Below, piece after piece: positions 39,962 through 50,728 of a stretch of 64,000 bases of DNA. The position numbers and the translations under genes were made by a program. The number at the start of each line of letters is the position of its first letter. Within the stretch, counting starts at the first letter, position 1. Where the stretch lies: positions 24,788,194-24,852,193 of the forward strand of contig CM038703.1 in NCBI GenBank assembly GCA_021613375.1, given 5' to 3'. The notes beneath the pieces were generated by a model. That model ran no database searches. It had not been told where the DNA came from and was given only the letters and a program-made list of their open reading frames with translations. This stretch comes from Megaleporinus macrocephalus. Its lineage: Eukaryota > Chordata > Actinopteri > Characiformes > Anostomidae.

Positions 39962-40649
39962 TTGGGCTAAGGCAAGTTGTCTGCTTGAATGATTTAACCT
40001 TCAACCAAACATGCCATTATTTTAAGCCGAAACCCTAACATATAGCCTATTTAACCACCTCCTGCTCCACCGGTTACACCAGGGTAGCACCTCGAAGGTG
40101 AAATAATGTTGAGAGAGCACAGTTCAGTGTATGTTACACAGCTTACACACGTGTGATATAGCGATTTTATTTGATGAATGCAGAGTGCTTAGGAACACAG
40201 AAATACAAACATGAATATATATAGAACTACACGTTCAAAGTATTTGGCATGTAAATGTTCGTAGCAGAAGATTGATGTTAATTTTCAGCTTACTGATATG
40301 CTTTACACTGCGTCGTCCGCCATCGATGACGTAATACGCAGGAACTAAGCTTCTTACCACAGGTCTACGGCTGTAGTTCCAACTACATAGCTTAACAACA
40401 GTGTTTGCGAACGTTCTGTGGAACTATGGTTTCGGGAAACACCTGTGCTGCTTAACGATGGTTTGGACTATGCAAGTTGCCAGCGTGGTTACCTCCATAG
40501 TTTCAACTATGGTTTTGGGAAACACTTGCATCGCACCTGCATGGTTCCAACCACGTAAAAAAAACTATGCTTTTGGGAAATGCACCCCTGGTCGTAACAC
40601 AATGCCTAAACATAAACAGAAAGGATCTGAAGACTTTATGAATGCATTT

Positions 40650-40959
40650 TAGGTGCATTTCGTAGTTTTACAGTTACAGACTGTAGTCCGTCTGTTTTTC
40701 TGTAAACTTTGTTACCCTGTTATTTAATGGTAAGGAACCCAGGACCAACAAGGAGAAGGTATTATTTGGGTAGTGCAACACTGCAGTGTTGGTGGTGTGT
40801 AATAATTATAATAAATAATAATAATAATAAAAATACAATAACTTTAAAATAAGATGAAATAATAATACAGAACTAATTAAGTCCAAAAAATAATAAAAGA
40901 AATAAAATAACAAAGAAAAATAAAACAAGACAAAAAATTAAGAAAAATTAAGATTAAGT
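40650..40959. other. Spacer with AT-rich, AAT-repeat stretch
   Basis: Low-complexity AATAATAAT/AAATAAA run (40801-40930) between the nest and the LINE scrap; no gene. Confidence 0.6.
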
Positions 40960-41650
40960 AAAACAGATACAGGCTGTCTGAAGATGGTTAGATATTAAAA
41001 GTTTAAAATGATTGAGTGACACCAGCAATCTGAGTTTTAAAGTTAGTGGAATCTAGTAGTAGATTCCAGCTTGCTGGGGCACTGTAGCTAAAAGCAGATT
41101 TTCCCAGATCAGTAAAAACTCTTGGTACCTGGCAGCTGATTCAACCACTTTGATAATTACTGTTGTTTATACTCATTAATGAAGTGATGTATTCTGGCCG
41201 GAGAGTGTTTTATAAATAAAAATCAACCAATGCGTTTCCCTTCGTACTGTTAACGAGGGCCAACCGACTTTTGCATTCAGCTCACCGTGATGAGTTCTGT
41301 ACGGATCTCCAGTAATGACCCTCAGTGCAGAGTGATACACTGGGTCCAGTAATTTGAGGGAGCTGATAGATAACATCCCCATAGTCGATCACTGATAGTA
41401 ATGTTGCTTCAACTAACTGTTTTTTGGCATGCATAGGGAAACAGGACTTGTGTCTATAAAGATAACCCAGCTTCTGTCTGCATTTACTAATTAGTTTATT
41501 TATGTGTGTTTATCATCCAGCCATATGCCAAGGTATTTATACTCTGTAACTCTCAATGGTGGACCCTGCCAGGGTAGTAATATTTACGTTAGAACATGTG
41601 CTAACGTTTGATACAGAACATCTCTCTATCACCAACAAAATGCCTTTTTC
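40960..41650 (-). mobile_element. LINE ORF2 C-terminal fragment
   Basis: - strand reading gives the last domain of a fish LINE ORF2: Lys-Tyr-Leu-Gly-Ile-Trp-Leu-Asp (near 41520), Tyr-Gly-Asp-Val-Ile near 41375, then Pro-Val-Tyr-His-Ser-Ala-Leu-Arg-Val-Ile-Thr-Gly and Lys-Val-Gly-Trp-Pro-Ser-Leu (41340-41255), ending near 41176. RT core absent. A 5'-truncated, frameshifted copy. Confidence 0.75.
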
Positions 41651-42050
41651 ATATTAGGCTAGTAAACACATCACTTGGGTAAAGAAATCCAAATCACTTT
41701 TGTTGTAAGACAATGTTTCGGATATGTTATCTTGACACCCTTTGAGACCTGAAATTCATTTAATTATCTTAATTGCCTATTATAACATTTCAGTCTGTTT
41801 TATTTATGTGATGGAATGAAGATGCTTTGGTCATAAGACTGAAATCTGTTATACCAGCGTTTATTTTTAGGTCTGGTTGTGTAGAATAGGCTCTGAAAGA
41901 AATTTTGTTAATTACACCCTACGCTCATTGTTTTCTGAAAACACACAAACGAACAGCATCACACAGATGAATTAAATAATCCTGAATTCAGTTTTAGCAT
42001 TAATGATTGACATTTAAAGGGAGAATAGGGAAATCTTCACTTTAAGGTTG
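41651..42050. other. Non-coding spacer
   Basis: No supported gene or element. Confidence 0.5.
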
Positions 42051-42058
42051 GCTCCATG

Positions 42059-42891
42059 CATTGGCATAGGAACTGGGGGGGTGGGGGGGACGTGTCCCAC
42101 CTAATATCAGAAACAAGTAGATTTGTCCCACCCAAAAATTAAACCACAGAAATAGCAAAAAACTGTTTGAAAAACTTTTGCAACTGCGAGGCCAGTGATG
42201 AGAGCAATGAATAACAACGATAACAGTATATACTGCCATAAAAACTGCTTTTGTATAATGTGTTGTTATGGTAACAGACTACGAGGGTTTGGGCACTCTG
42301 AAATGTAAAGTTACATTACTCTCTGGCCACATCCCAAACTGCAGACTGCTACTACACTAAATACATAAAAAGTAAAATATAAATAAAGTAAATAAATGAA
42401 TGAATAAATAAAAGGACACTATCAGTAGAAGTGCTTTCAGTAGTGCAGGATGTAATGTTCCAGTCCATTACTGTCTAACATTAATGTTAGTCTTGTCTAG
42501 TCAGGTTACTTTAACATTTCTTTGTCATTTCATTTCAGCATTTTGCCAATATAATATAAATAATATATATATTTCTGGTTATATATGTATATAATCCAGA
42601 CATTGCATGCATAATTTAAAAGTTTTCTGACAACAGTACCTTGTAATGTGGAGTATCTTGTTTACTTTGTAAAATGACCTTTAATTGGATTTATTAAATA
42701 ATAAACAGAGATACAGATAATGTATTTTGTTTTTTTATTTGCAATTTACTGTAATTACACAAATGTTGTTCTACATCACTATACATACAGTGATTTATTA
42801 CCCTACCTGATATTTAAGAGGATAGTGTGGGCTTTGATTCATATTAGCAAATGTGTCCTCCCCCAATTTTAAACTAGCTCCTATGCCCTTG
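42059..42891. mobile_element. Non-autonomous hAT-like element
   Basis: A perfect 8-bp duplication GCTCCATG is at 42051-42058 and 42892-42899. The ends pair as inverted repeats: CATTGGCATAGGAACTGG on the left and CAAGGGCATAGGAGCTAG (reverse complement of the right). CA...TG ends plus an 8-bp duplication point to hAT. 833 bp, no transposase. Confidence 0.8.
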
Positions 42892-42899
42892 GCTCCATG

Positions 42900-43646
42900 A
42901 CTAACCATCACAGTTCCTTAAAATGACTACTTTTCCTATTGTTAAGGTACCCCTATTTACAGTCTTTTTTTCTGCTGACGCAGGACTTGGCGCACCTGTT
43001 TGCACAACTGTTTTCATTTCTTGTGTGTGTTCTACGTTCACCTTCTGAACACAGTGCAGTCTATAAACAGGAATTTAGTGGCAAACAAACATACTGTGTG
43101 CTTTTTTTCTTCTACACTAAAGTTATGTGCATTCTCATTCAAACATTCTTGCTTTGCTATTTTTCTTAACACTGACACATCCAGGAGAAGTATTTGTATT
43201 CCTAACTGTCCTGATGCATAATTACATTCAAATTCGTGTTTCCCCCTCTAGCTTGTGTGGGAAATCAACTTTGCCAACTTTTTTATTATTCATCTCAGTT
43301 CAGTATGGGGAGAGGTGGGTTTTCTTTCAACATATAGCATAGCATCTCCTTTCACTTAAGCAAACAAAGCTAAACTCCCATGTCGGAAACACTGTCTACT
43401 GACAGGAACTATCATCTACCTCTCTTCTAGGGAATTCAGCCTTGTGTCTGGTTAAATCAATTTAAATCATCTCTTGTATGCACAGATAACAAGCTGACCG
43501 ACTGAACATGGGAAGAATCATTGTTTATATAGACTAGTTTGGGCACATTGTCCTTCCGAGTACAGCTTACAGAAAACATACATAGATCCCATAGCTCACA
43601 TACATATTACAACACATAATACCACTGAATGTGCTATTTCACTATT
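42900..43646. other. Non-coding spacer
   Basis: No supported gene or element. Overlapping open frames at 42939-43342 are pyrimidine-rich and resemble nothing known to me. Confidence 0.5.
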
Positions 43647-43648
43647 TA

Positions 43649-46006
43649 CAGTTTTTCTCAGTCGCTTTGGAGCATTTCTCAAATCAGGATTAATATTAGC
43701 ACCACAGTGTGTGCATTTCTCAAAACAATTTGTTCAAACAGCACCAAACAATGGTTGGCCACCTAAAGCCTGTACCTCACTCACAATCCTTTGTCCCCAA
43801 AGGTAAGTATTTATATCAGTAAACATGTCAGAGTCATCAGAATTAAAAGTTCTTCAATCATTGATTACGAACAAGACAGTCAAAATGATCAGTCCTGTAA
43901 TCGTGTTTACTCTGTAAGGATTTTCACAATGTTGTTCTTTTGATGACAGATTGAACATGCTTTATAAAGCATATGTCAATTTTAGCAGTATAAAATTACA
44001 CACTACTATTACGGTTTATAGGAGCATGATTGTAAGAAAATGGACAGAAATTCATTGATGCATTCTTTGTAAAGAAATTTATTGATGGATCATGTCATTG
44101 TAAAAAAAAAAAAAAAATTTTAACCTAGGAAACAAGCAGGATCGTACAGTGCAAATCACAGTGCTGTTTTCTATACCTCCTGACGTTCTTGTCTGTTGGG
44201 CCACATATTCTCATCCACATCACAATGGATATCTTCCCTTGCAATGCAGCGTGGAAAGAATCTTTTGGAATGTCTTTGGAGCATTTGGAACATTTTCACG
44301 ATCATTTAGAGCCATCTCACCATCTGGGATGAGATCCCTGTAGAGTGTATCTATAAAGGCGACGAGATGCTGTGTGTTGTATGGCCCAAAAGTGAGAATA
44401 TGAGTTAGCACACCCAGTTCTGAAATGGCTGCGCACATAGTGATGTTCCCTCCTCATTGGCCAGGTACATCAACAGTGGCTCTGTGTCCAATAATATTTC
44501 AACCACGCCTTCTGCTTTTTGTCAGGTTGAAGCCAGCCTCATCCACGTGTATGAATCGATGAGGTTGCTTACTTGATTCCAGCTCCATTATACTCTACAT
44601 TTCAGAAGATACAAAAACAAATTACATAAAGTTATAATCTTAACAGAATTCACTGAAGATCATATCAAATGTACATGTTAGTCAAATTTACTGTACTATA
44701 TCATTACACAATGAACTATTTACTGAAATGGGTAGTTACTGTAGGCACGTAGATGATTTACCTGCACATACTGATAGCAAAGCTCCTTCACTCTGTCACC
44801 ATTTCTTTTCAAATGGTTTACAGTACAACTGTTTAATTTTCATCTGTTTTTTTCTAAGCACTCTGTCAATAGTTGAGATGCTTACTGACTGTATGTTTGT
44901 CATGATGTCATGGTTGTCTATAATGGCACTCTGGATCTCCCCAAGTCTAATAGCATTATTAGCTATGACCATTTTACAGATGGCATCTTCCTGCTGAGGT
45001 GTAAAAAGGGGACCTCTGCCACCCCTGTGAGGTAAACCTGCAGACCTGTGTGGTACACAAGTAGTAAGGCAAAACACAAGACTGAGTTGAGTATACTTTT
45101 AGAAAATATGTAAAATTGTAATATGAAGTGTGTACTGTAAACATATAGTATTACAGGCATAGAGTTATTTGGATTACCCACCTGTTCTCTCTACAAAAAG
45201 TTTGGATTATTGAGGACACAGTTGATCTCCCAACATTTGGCTGCACACTTCGGCCAGCTTCATCCATTGTTAGGCCATGATTGGCAACATGGTCTATAAG
45301 TGTGGCCCTTATTTCATCTGCAACATGCCTATGTCCATGGCCTCTTCTACCTCTTCCTCTGTTATGCCTCCTTACTCCCCTTCCACGCACTCTTACTGCT
45401 CTTTTTACTTCTGGCTGTTGAGCCTAGTCATTTCTTTGTGGATCTTCCATTATTAGAATTGTAGAACTCTGTTTTGCTTAGTCTATATATGCTTGCCAAA
45501 TGAAGGTTCATAAGATGCACCTTAGAGTAGTTTCAGAAAACTGCTTCATCATTGGTTGATCTAGAGCATCAGACACTCCCCTTCATTAGTAAAAGTCATG
45601 ATTCACCTGAGAGCTAATTACCAGTTCAAACAATATTTAAAAAAAAAGTCCACTAGAAGTGTATAAAATCTGCTTATTAGGTCCTGACAACTGGCTTAAC
45701 TATTTTGATTATAATGATGTATACAATGAACTTATGGCTAGGTGTTTAGGTGGGGTAGGACAGTTTAGTAGAGAAAAGTATAATATATTATGATTTGCAT
45801 GACAAAAGCGATTGAGAATTTGGGAAACAGCAGACAGTTGTACAGAATTAATTGCTATAGTGCTCCACATATTTTGCTAAAGGAATGATAAATGACTATT
45901 TGATGTGCACAAGTGACTAGATGTTGTGCAAGTTGAACGAGTAGTTTTAGAGTAGAGAAATCTAATTCTGATCTGAGAAATGCTCCAAAGCAACTGAGAA
46001 AAACTG
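43649..46006 (-). mobile_element. IS630/Tc1/mariner element with intron-containing transposase remnant
   Basis: Ends pair over 33 bp with one mismatch (43649-43681 against 45974-46006; they begin CAGTTTTTCTCAGT) and are flanked by TA duplications (43647-43648, 46007-46008). The - strand encodes a transposase with an N-terminal Arg/Gly-rich tail, a helix-turn-helix (45390-45182), a second exon (45067-44760) and a catalytic exon (44590-44150). Exon borders show GT/AG-like sites. Frameshift and stop codons disable it. Confidence 0.85.
44160..45390 (-). pseudogene. Broken transposase of the IS630-type element
   Basis: Exon 1 (about 45390-45182) is a Gly/Arg-rich start followed by a helix-turn-helix region. 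Exon 2 (45067-44760) is Arg/Gly-rich with Leu-Phe-Thr-Pro-Gln-Gln-Glu-Asp, a second helix-turn-helix and a frameshift near 44797. Exon 3 (about 44592-44160) holds the first catalytic Asp in His-Val-Asp-Glu-Ala-Gly-Phe-Asn and later Ile-Gly-His-Arg-Ala-Thr-Val-Asp-Val. Stop codons occur in exon 3. The protein is of a type I know from fish genomes as IS630-like. Confidence 0.75.
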
Positions 46007-46008
46007 TA

Positions 46009-47240
46009 AGCAATTGACTCCCGCAATGTAGACCTAGCCGTGTTTAAATATCCCATAAACTAGTAAAGTAGATGAACGAAACGTTTGTCAAATCGTTAAA
46101 CAATTAGCACCCACATCACTACAGTTAATAAAACTAATGTATGACTGGAAACAAATCTAACCTTAATTAGATTCGTATTTGTGTAATCATAATTTTATGC
46201 ATGTATCTGTAATGTATATGTATATTCAAATAATAATCCTGACCAAGAAATAATGTTGTTATATTTGGCATTGTTTCAGATCAATCTTACTGATCTGATA
46301 ATAAAAATAAGATTCCTTAACATTCACTGAAGGAACCAGCAGGTTCATACCTGTGATCTTCCCTCCTAAAACCTTATAATACCTTGATTGTTTTGCATTG
46401 TTTTCTGTGTAGCAACTGAACGTCAATACCAGTGCAAGCGAGGCAGTAGTTTCTCCAGGTTGCAACCACATGGGTGACCATGTGGTTTATTTGAGACATG
46501 AATAGAACACTGAGATGAAATATGCTTGCATGGCCTACCTTATTGGTGTTTTGAACTCATACGAAGCAGAAATAAAATGCAGGGTAACAATGCATGTTAA
46601 AAAATTATTTACCACTACTATTTAGACAAATTTTATGTGTAGTTATATAGATGCATAGTTATATAATCTGCCTGTTTACTTCTAAATAAGAGTTGTGTTA
46701 ATTCCTCCACTCCACCAATTTAGATGTGCCTGGCATTCTTATGCTGCCTGCTGTTGGGAAACCTAATAAAACAGACACCACCTTAAATCTGACCAAACAT
46801 AGGATGTGTATTTCTACGATGTTTTAAGGATTATCTAGGCCAGTTTATTTAAGGTGTGACAAATATATGTTTACATAAAAACATACATTTCTGTTGTAAC
46901 CTTCAGGTTTATTAGTAAAATGTGTATGTATTATATCTGCTAAAAGGCCATGAATGTATTTCTGTCACAGCTCTAACCACTAATATGTTTTCTTTTATCT
47001 AGTGTCCAGCTCGACATTTGATCCTACCTTTCCCTGCAAGAAAAGAAGAAGAAATATCAATCTAAATGGTTAAATCATATTCTCACAATCTGGGGTTTTA
47101 TTGGGTTCATCTATACAATCAAATTGATGTATAAATGAAATTGTTATTATTTTTACCTAGACTAGTTTATTTGATTATGTTAAGAAGAATGTGATATTTT
47201 AGAAATATTTTCTCAGGTGCCTGAAACATTTGCACAGTAC
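46009..47240. other. Non-coding spacer
   Basis: No element ends recognised. A 70-codon open frame on the - strand (46471-46259) is not recognisable as a known protein. Confidence 0.5.
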
Positions 47241-47244
47241 CAAA

Positions 47245-47990
47245 TACAGGTGCATACAGCTCAATAAATTGAATTTCATCAAAAAGTTAATTTATCTTCA
47301 GTAATTCAATTCAAAAAGTGAAACTCATATATTGTATAGATACATGACAACCATAGTGATCTATTTTAAGCGTTTATTTCTTTTAATGTTGGTGATCCTG
47401 GCTTAAAGTCAATGAAAACCCAAAAGTCATTACCTTGAAAAATTAGAATATATAAGACCAATTTTAAGAAAGATTTTTAATTAAAAAATGTTGGTTTACT
47501 GAAAAGTACTGCATCAATGCGGCGTTGCATGGAGGCGATCAGCCTGTGGCACTGCTGAGGTGTTATGGAAGACATTGTTGGGTCTGGTGTCTGTCATCTT
47601 CCTTTTGACAATATCCCACAGATTCTCTATGGGGTCAGGTGAGTTTGCTGGCCAGTCAAGCACAGTGATACTGTAGTTACTAAACCAGGTATTGGTACTT
47701 TTGGCAGTGTGGACAGGTGCCAACTCCTGCTGGAAACCATGCCTTTATGGAGCTGGCTTTGTGCACAGAGACACAATCATTGAACAAGAAGGTCTTCCTG
47801 AAACTGTTGCCAGGAAGTTGCAATCATATAATTGTGTGAAATGCCTTTGTATGCTGTAGAATTACCTTCACTGGAACTAAAGGGGGAAGCTCCAGCTTCA
47901 GCCCAATATCCTTCCTTATGAGTAATGTAACAGAGGATAGTGGCCCACTCATTGTTCCCCTCTGGCATCAATGAAACATGTCATGTGGCA
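47245..47990 (-). mobile_element. Tc1-like transposon remnant
   Basis: A left-end-like segment (CAGCTCAATAAATTGAATTT, near 47258) is followed by - strand transposase C-terminal parts: Ala-Pro-Val-His-Thr-Ala-Lys-Ser, then Leu-Asp-Trp-Pro-Ala-Asn-Ser-Pro-Asp and Ile-Glu-Asn-Leu-Trp (47723-47590). An upstream piece Trp-Gln-Gln-Phe near 47800 may belong to the same catalytic domain. The right end has been lost to the TA repeat. Confidence 0.75.
47514..47723 (-). pseudogene. Tc1-like transposase catalytic C-terminus fragment
   Basis: It carries the Pro-Asp/Ile-Glu-Asn-Leu-Trp block with the third catalytic acidic residue, then Ile-Val-Lys-Arg-Lys-Met and a short tail. Small deletion at Asp-Pro-(Asn-Pro)-Ile-Glu. 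Not functional. Confidence 0.65.
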
Positions 47991-48019
47991 TGTTCATTCT
48001 AGTTCATTCCAAACCATGG

Positions 48020-48021
<2 letters not shown>

Positions 48022-48112
<91 letters not shown>
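48022..48112. repeat. (TA)n microsatellite
   Basis: About 45 TA units; the next Tc1-like element inserted at a TA just downstream. Confidence 0.95.
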
Positions 48113-48114
<2 letters not shown>

Positions 48115-48131
48115 GTATATATACATGTGTA

Positions 48132-49315
48132 CAGGGGTTGGACAATGAAACTGAAACACCTGGTTTTAGACCACAATAATTTATTAGTATGGTGTAGGGC
48201 CTCCTTTTGCGGCCAATGCAGCGTCAATTTGTCTTGGTAATGACATATACAAGTCCTGCACAGTGGTTAGAGGGATTTTAAGCCATTATTCTTGCAGGAT
48301 AGTGGCCAGGTAACTACGTGATGCTGGTGGAAGAAAACGTTTCTTGACTCGCTCCTCCAAAACACCCCAAAGTGGCTCAATAATATTTAGATCTGGTGAC
48401 TGTGCAGGCCATGGGAGATGTTCAACTTCACTTTCATGTTCATCAAACCAATCTTTCACCAGTCTTGCTGTGAAAGATTGATACACGGCACCGCCTTCAT
48501 CCTGATACACGGCACCGCCTTCAGGATACAATGTTTGAACTATTGGATGCACATGGTCCTCCAGAATGGTTCAGTAGTCCTTGGCAGTGACGCGCCCATC
48601 TAGCACAAGTATTGGGCCAAGGGAAGGCCATGATATGGCAGCCCAAACCATCACTGATCCACCCCCATGCTTCACTCTGGGCATGCAACAGTCTGGGTGG
48701 TACGCTTCTTTGGGGCTTCTCCACACCGTAACTCTCCCGGATGTGGGGAAAACAGTAAAGGTGGACTCATCAGAGAACAATACATGTTTCACAAAGGTTT
48801 GACCAAAGGTTTGGCTATAGCAGCCCGGCCATGTATATTGACCGTGTGGAGCTCCCGACAGACAGTTCTGGTGGAAACAGGAGAGTTGAGGTGCACATTT
48901 AATTCTGCCGTGATTTGGGCAGCCGTAGTTTTATTATTTTTTGGATACAATCCTGGTTAGCACCTGAACACCCCGCTCAGATAGCTTCCTCTTGCGTCCA
49001 CAGTTAATCATGTTGGATGTGGTTTGTCTTTCTTGGTGGTATACTGACATTACCCTGGATACCGTGGCTCTTGATACATTAAAAAGACTTGCTGTCTTGG
49101 TCACAGATGCGCCAGCAAGACTTATACCAACAATTTGTCCTCTTTTGAACTCCATTGCAATATTTTGTGCAAAACTGTGCTCTTACCTGCTAATTGAACT
49201 TCACTCTCTGCTCTTACTGGTGCAATGTGCAATTAATGACCAGACTGGTCCAATTTAGCCATGAAACCTCCTACACTAAAATGACAGGTCTTTCAGTTTC
49301 ATTGTCCAACCCCTG
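48132..49315 (-). mobile_element. Nearly complete Tc1-like transposon with both TIRs
   Basis: 1184 bp with TA on both sides (48130-48131, 49316-49317). Both ends read CAGGGGTTGGACAATGAAAC as inverted repeats. Transposase parts lie in one - strand frame at 49155-48934, 48792-48571 and 48552-48286, separated by stop codons only. Confidence 0.92.
48286..49155 (-). pseudogene. Tc1-like transposase, one frame with stops and a 24-bp duplication
   Basis: Start Met-Glu-Phe-Lys-Arg-Gly-Gln-Ile; then the paired helix-turn-helix region (Leu-Ala-Gly-Ala-Ser...Val-Ser-Arg-Ala-Thr-Val-Ser-Arg-Val) and a catalytic part with Phe-Ser-Asp-Glu-Ser (first Asp) near 48780. Towards the end, Leu-Pro-Trp-Pro-Ala-Gln-Ser-Pro-Asp-Leu-Asn-Ile-Ile-Glu (third acidic residue) is present. 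An in-frame 24-bp duplication (48480-48527) replaces the expected second-Asp block Asp-Asn-Ala-Pro with a repeated Glu-Gly-Gly-Ala-Val-Tyr-Gln. Inactive. Confidence 0.85.
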
Positions 49316-49317
49316 TA

Positions 49318-50100
49318 TATATATACAGAGTACCTGGCAGTAGTCTTGTTGCTTAGCCAAGTTGTAGGAACAACAACAAATAATAACTTGACTTGTAAGT
49401 GATCAATTGAAATCAGAAAAGGCTTATGTGAAAGGCAAAGCCCTCTAGATCATGTTTATTATATCAAAGGAAAGTTTTGTATCATTCATTAAGTTTTATC
49501 ATTTCATTTGTCATATACAAAATAATGTTGAAATTATACACATACTTTATTTTGAATACACAAACATGTTTCAATAACATTAGAACATAAAGAAAAATAA
49601 TTAATATCGATGTGACTTCCATGAGCTTGGAGGACTGCATCCATATGTCATACCACACTTTAAATTCCTCCGAAAGCTACATCACAGAGCTACATTATGG
49701 TTATGAATATTCTAAGACATGATGTCTGAGACACTATTTTACAGTAATTATGTTTTAAGTTTTTGGCCAAAGAACAAACCAACCAAAATACTTTGGGCAG
49801 AAAGGTACATTTTGCAAAACTAGATAGCACCAAGGTCAATCTCTTATGTAGCATTGGCCACCAAATACAAGACCAAGTCAGGTGGGAATGTACTCTTGTT
49901 CAGTGAAAAATCAGTATGTGTCTGTACAGTGCAACATTTTACATTAATTATTTTGTTTAAATCTCAATGTTTACAATGTCAAGTTTTTGGTTGAATTCAC
50001 CCTGAATTACACAGTTATCATCTTCCACTTTTTGTATGGTAATAGGCAGGTTCCATCTGTGGGTACACATTTCAAAAAAGTTTTCTGGAATTTCAGTATT
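49318..50100. other. Non-coding spacer
   Basis: AT-rich. A - strand open frame at 50154-49957 looks protein-like in composition but matches nothing I know. Confidence 0.5.
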
Positions 50101-50124
50101 GCATGTTTGAGGAGCAGAAGCTTT

Positions 50125-50215
50125 TTCAGGTAGAGCACTTTGTGTGCCCAGCATGTATCCCTGACATGCTAGCTGTCTCTGTGGATGGTAATAGAAAACA
50201 TTACCGCTTCAAAAA
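50125..50215 (+). pseudogene. KDZ/Zisupton-related transposase fragment
   Basis: + strand reading from a CAG/GT border near 50130 gives Phe-Val-Cys-Pro-Ala-Cys-Ile-Pro-Asp-Met-Leu-Ala-Val-Ser-Val-Asp-Gly-Asn-Arg-Lys, a cysteine-pair plus Val-Asp-Gly motif I associate with fish KDZ-type transposases. Only about 30 residues remain; the frame then leaves homology. A multi-exon relative is at 59-64 kb. Confidence 0.5.
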
Positions 50216-50394
50216 GTCCAAAGGGGGGCGTTCAGTGACGTCAGCTGCTGAATGGCTGCCCTCTAGTGTGGCTCTGTCCTTCCAAATCTACTCCATATCC
50301 ATCCAATACGTTTTAGACCCCAAACTTTAGTAAGTGAACAGGAGAGTGCCAAGGAATCTGGAATACAAAGGCAACAGAATTACTGTGGATCATG

Positions 50395-50728
50395 AGTTTT
50401 TCGCCAGTGCTGCAAAAGAAAAGACGCAAAAATGCGGATATTAAAAGGCAGCTTCAGTCTCAAAACAACCAAGTTTCAAACTTTGTACCTGCCATCTTTA
50501 AAAAAGTGCGTGTTGATGGAGGAGTCAACTCAGTTTTCAACTGAAGCTGATGAGGGTCTTCAAGATCTTGGCATTACCACAGAGCTGTCCGAAGATGAGC
50601 TACTCAAGAAGGATTTCTACCACTCCAGCTGGACCATCATCTCCTCGGGAGGCAAGCATGCGCGAATGGAGCGCAGACTTCTTCAGGACATGACAAGTCT
50701 CCTTGAGGACCTGCAGGACAAATCCTAG
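50395..50728 (+). pseudogene. Unidentified coding-like remnant
   Basis: The first half reads in one frame from ATG 50393 (Met-Ser-Phe-Ser-Pro-Val-Leu, then Lys-Lys-Arg-Arg-Lys) and stops near 50543. The second half reads in another frame (Glu-Ala-Asp-Glu-Gly-Leu-Gln-Asp, later Phe-Tyr-His-Ser-Ser-Trp-Thr-Ile-Ile, ending Leu-Gln-Asp-Lys-Ser). This looks like one protein broken by a frameshift, perhaps a processed pseudogene. I do not recognise the family. Confidence 0.35.

Larger units (their letters stand above)
29243..40591. mobile_element. TIR DNA element inside the solo LTR
   Basis: The left end CCAGGGGTGCGTTTCCC (29243-29259) matches the reverse complement of the right end (40575-40591) with one mismatch. 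Sub-terminal sequence on both sides contains repeated short motifs (ACTATGG, TTAACGATGG, GGGAAAC). No transposase is left; its original interior is 29260-30221 plus 39962-40574. Superfamily is unclear (Harbinger-like or Kolobok-like are possible); the target duplication is not evident. Confidence 0.65.
28678..40599. mobile_element. Solo LTR interrupted by later insertions
   Basis: The left part runs 28678-29242 and the last bases are at 40592-40599. It starts TGTTACGAC and ends GTCGTAACA, a matched inverted end. The 5-bp target duplication CAATG is at 28673-28677 and 40600-40604. The LTR has a TATAAATA box (near 28801) and AATAAA (near 29141), which fits + orientation. Without the insert it is about 573 bp. 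No internal retroviral region belongs to it, so it is a recombined solo LTR. Confidence 0.8.
27937..40649 (+). mobile_element. Tc1-like element (outer shell of the nest)
   Basis: Left end 27943-27990 (AATGCATCTGGAAAGTCTTC, then AGACCCTTTCAC) is mirrored by the right end 40620-40649 (GATCTGAAGACTTT, then ATGAATGCATT). Between 28150 and 28620 the + strand carries decayed Tc1 transposase sequence: the leader CACCTGTGG-like region, then the Ala-Leu-His-Gln-Ser-Gly-Leu-Tyr piece (near 28365) and the Thr-Phe-Gln-Gln-Asp-Ser-Asp-Pro-like catalytic region (near 28570). The element is internally deleted. It was then split at 28677/40600 by an LTR insertion that starts the nest. Confidence 0.75.

Noticed and set aside
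46259..46471. 70-codon - strand open frame
   Set aside because: No motif, no exon borders, in an AT-rich spacer.
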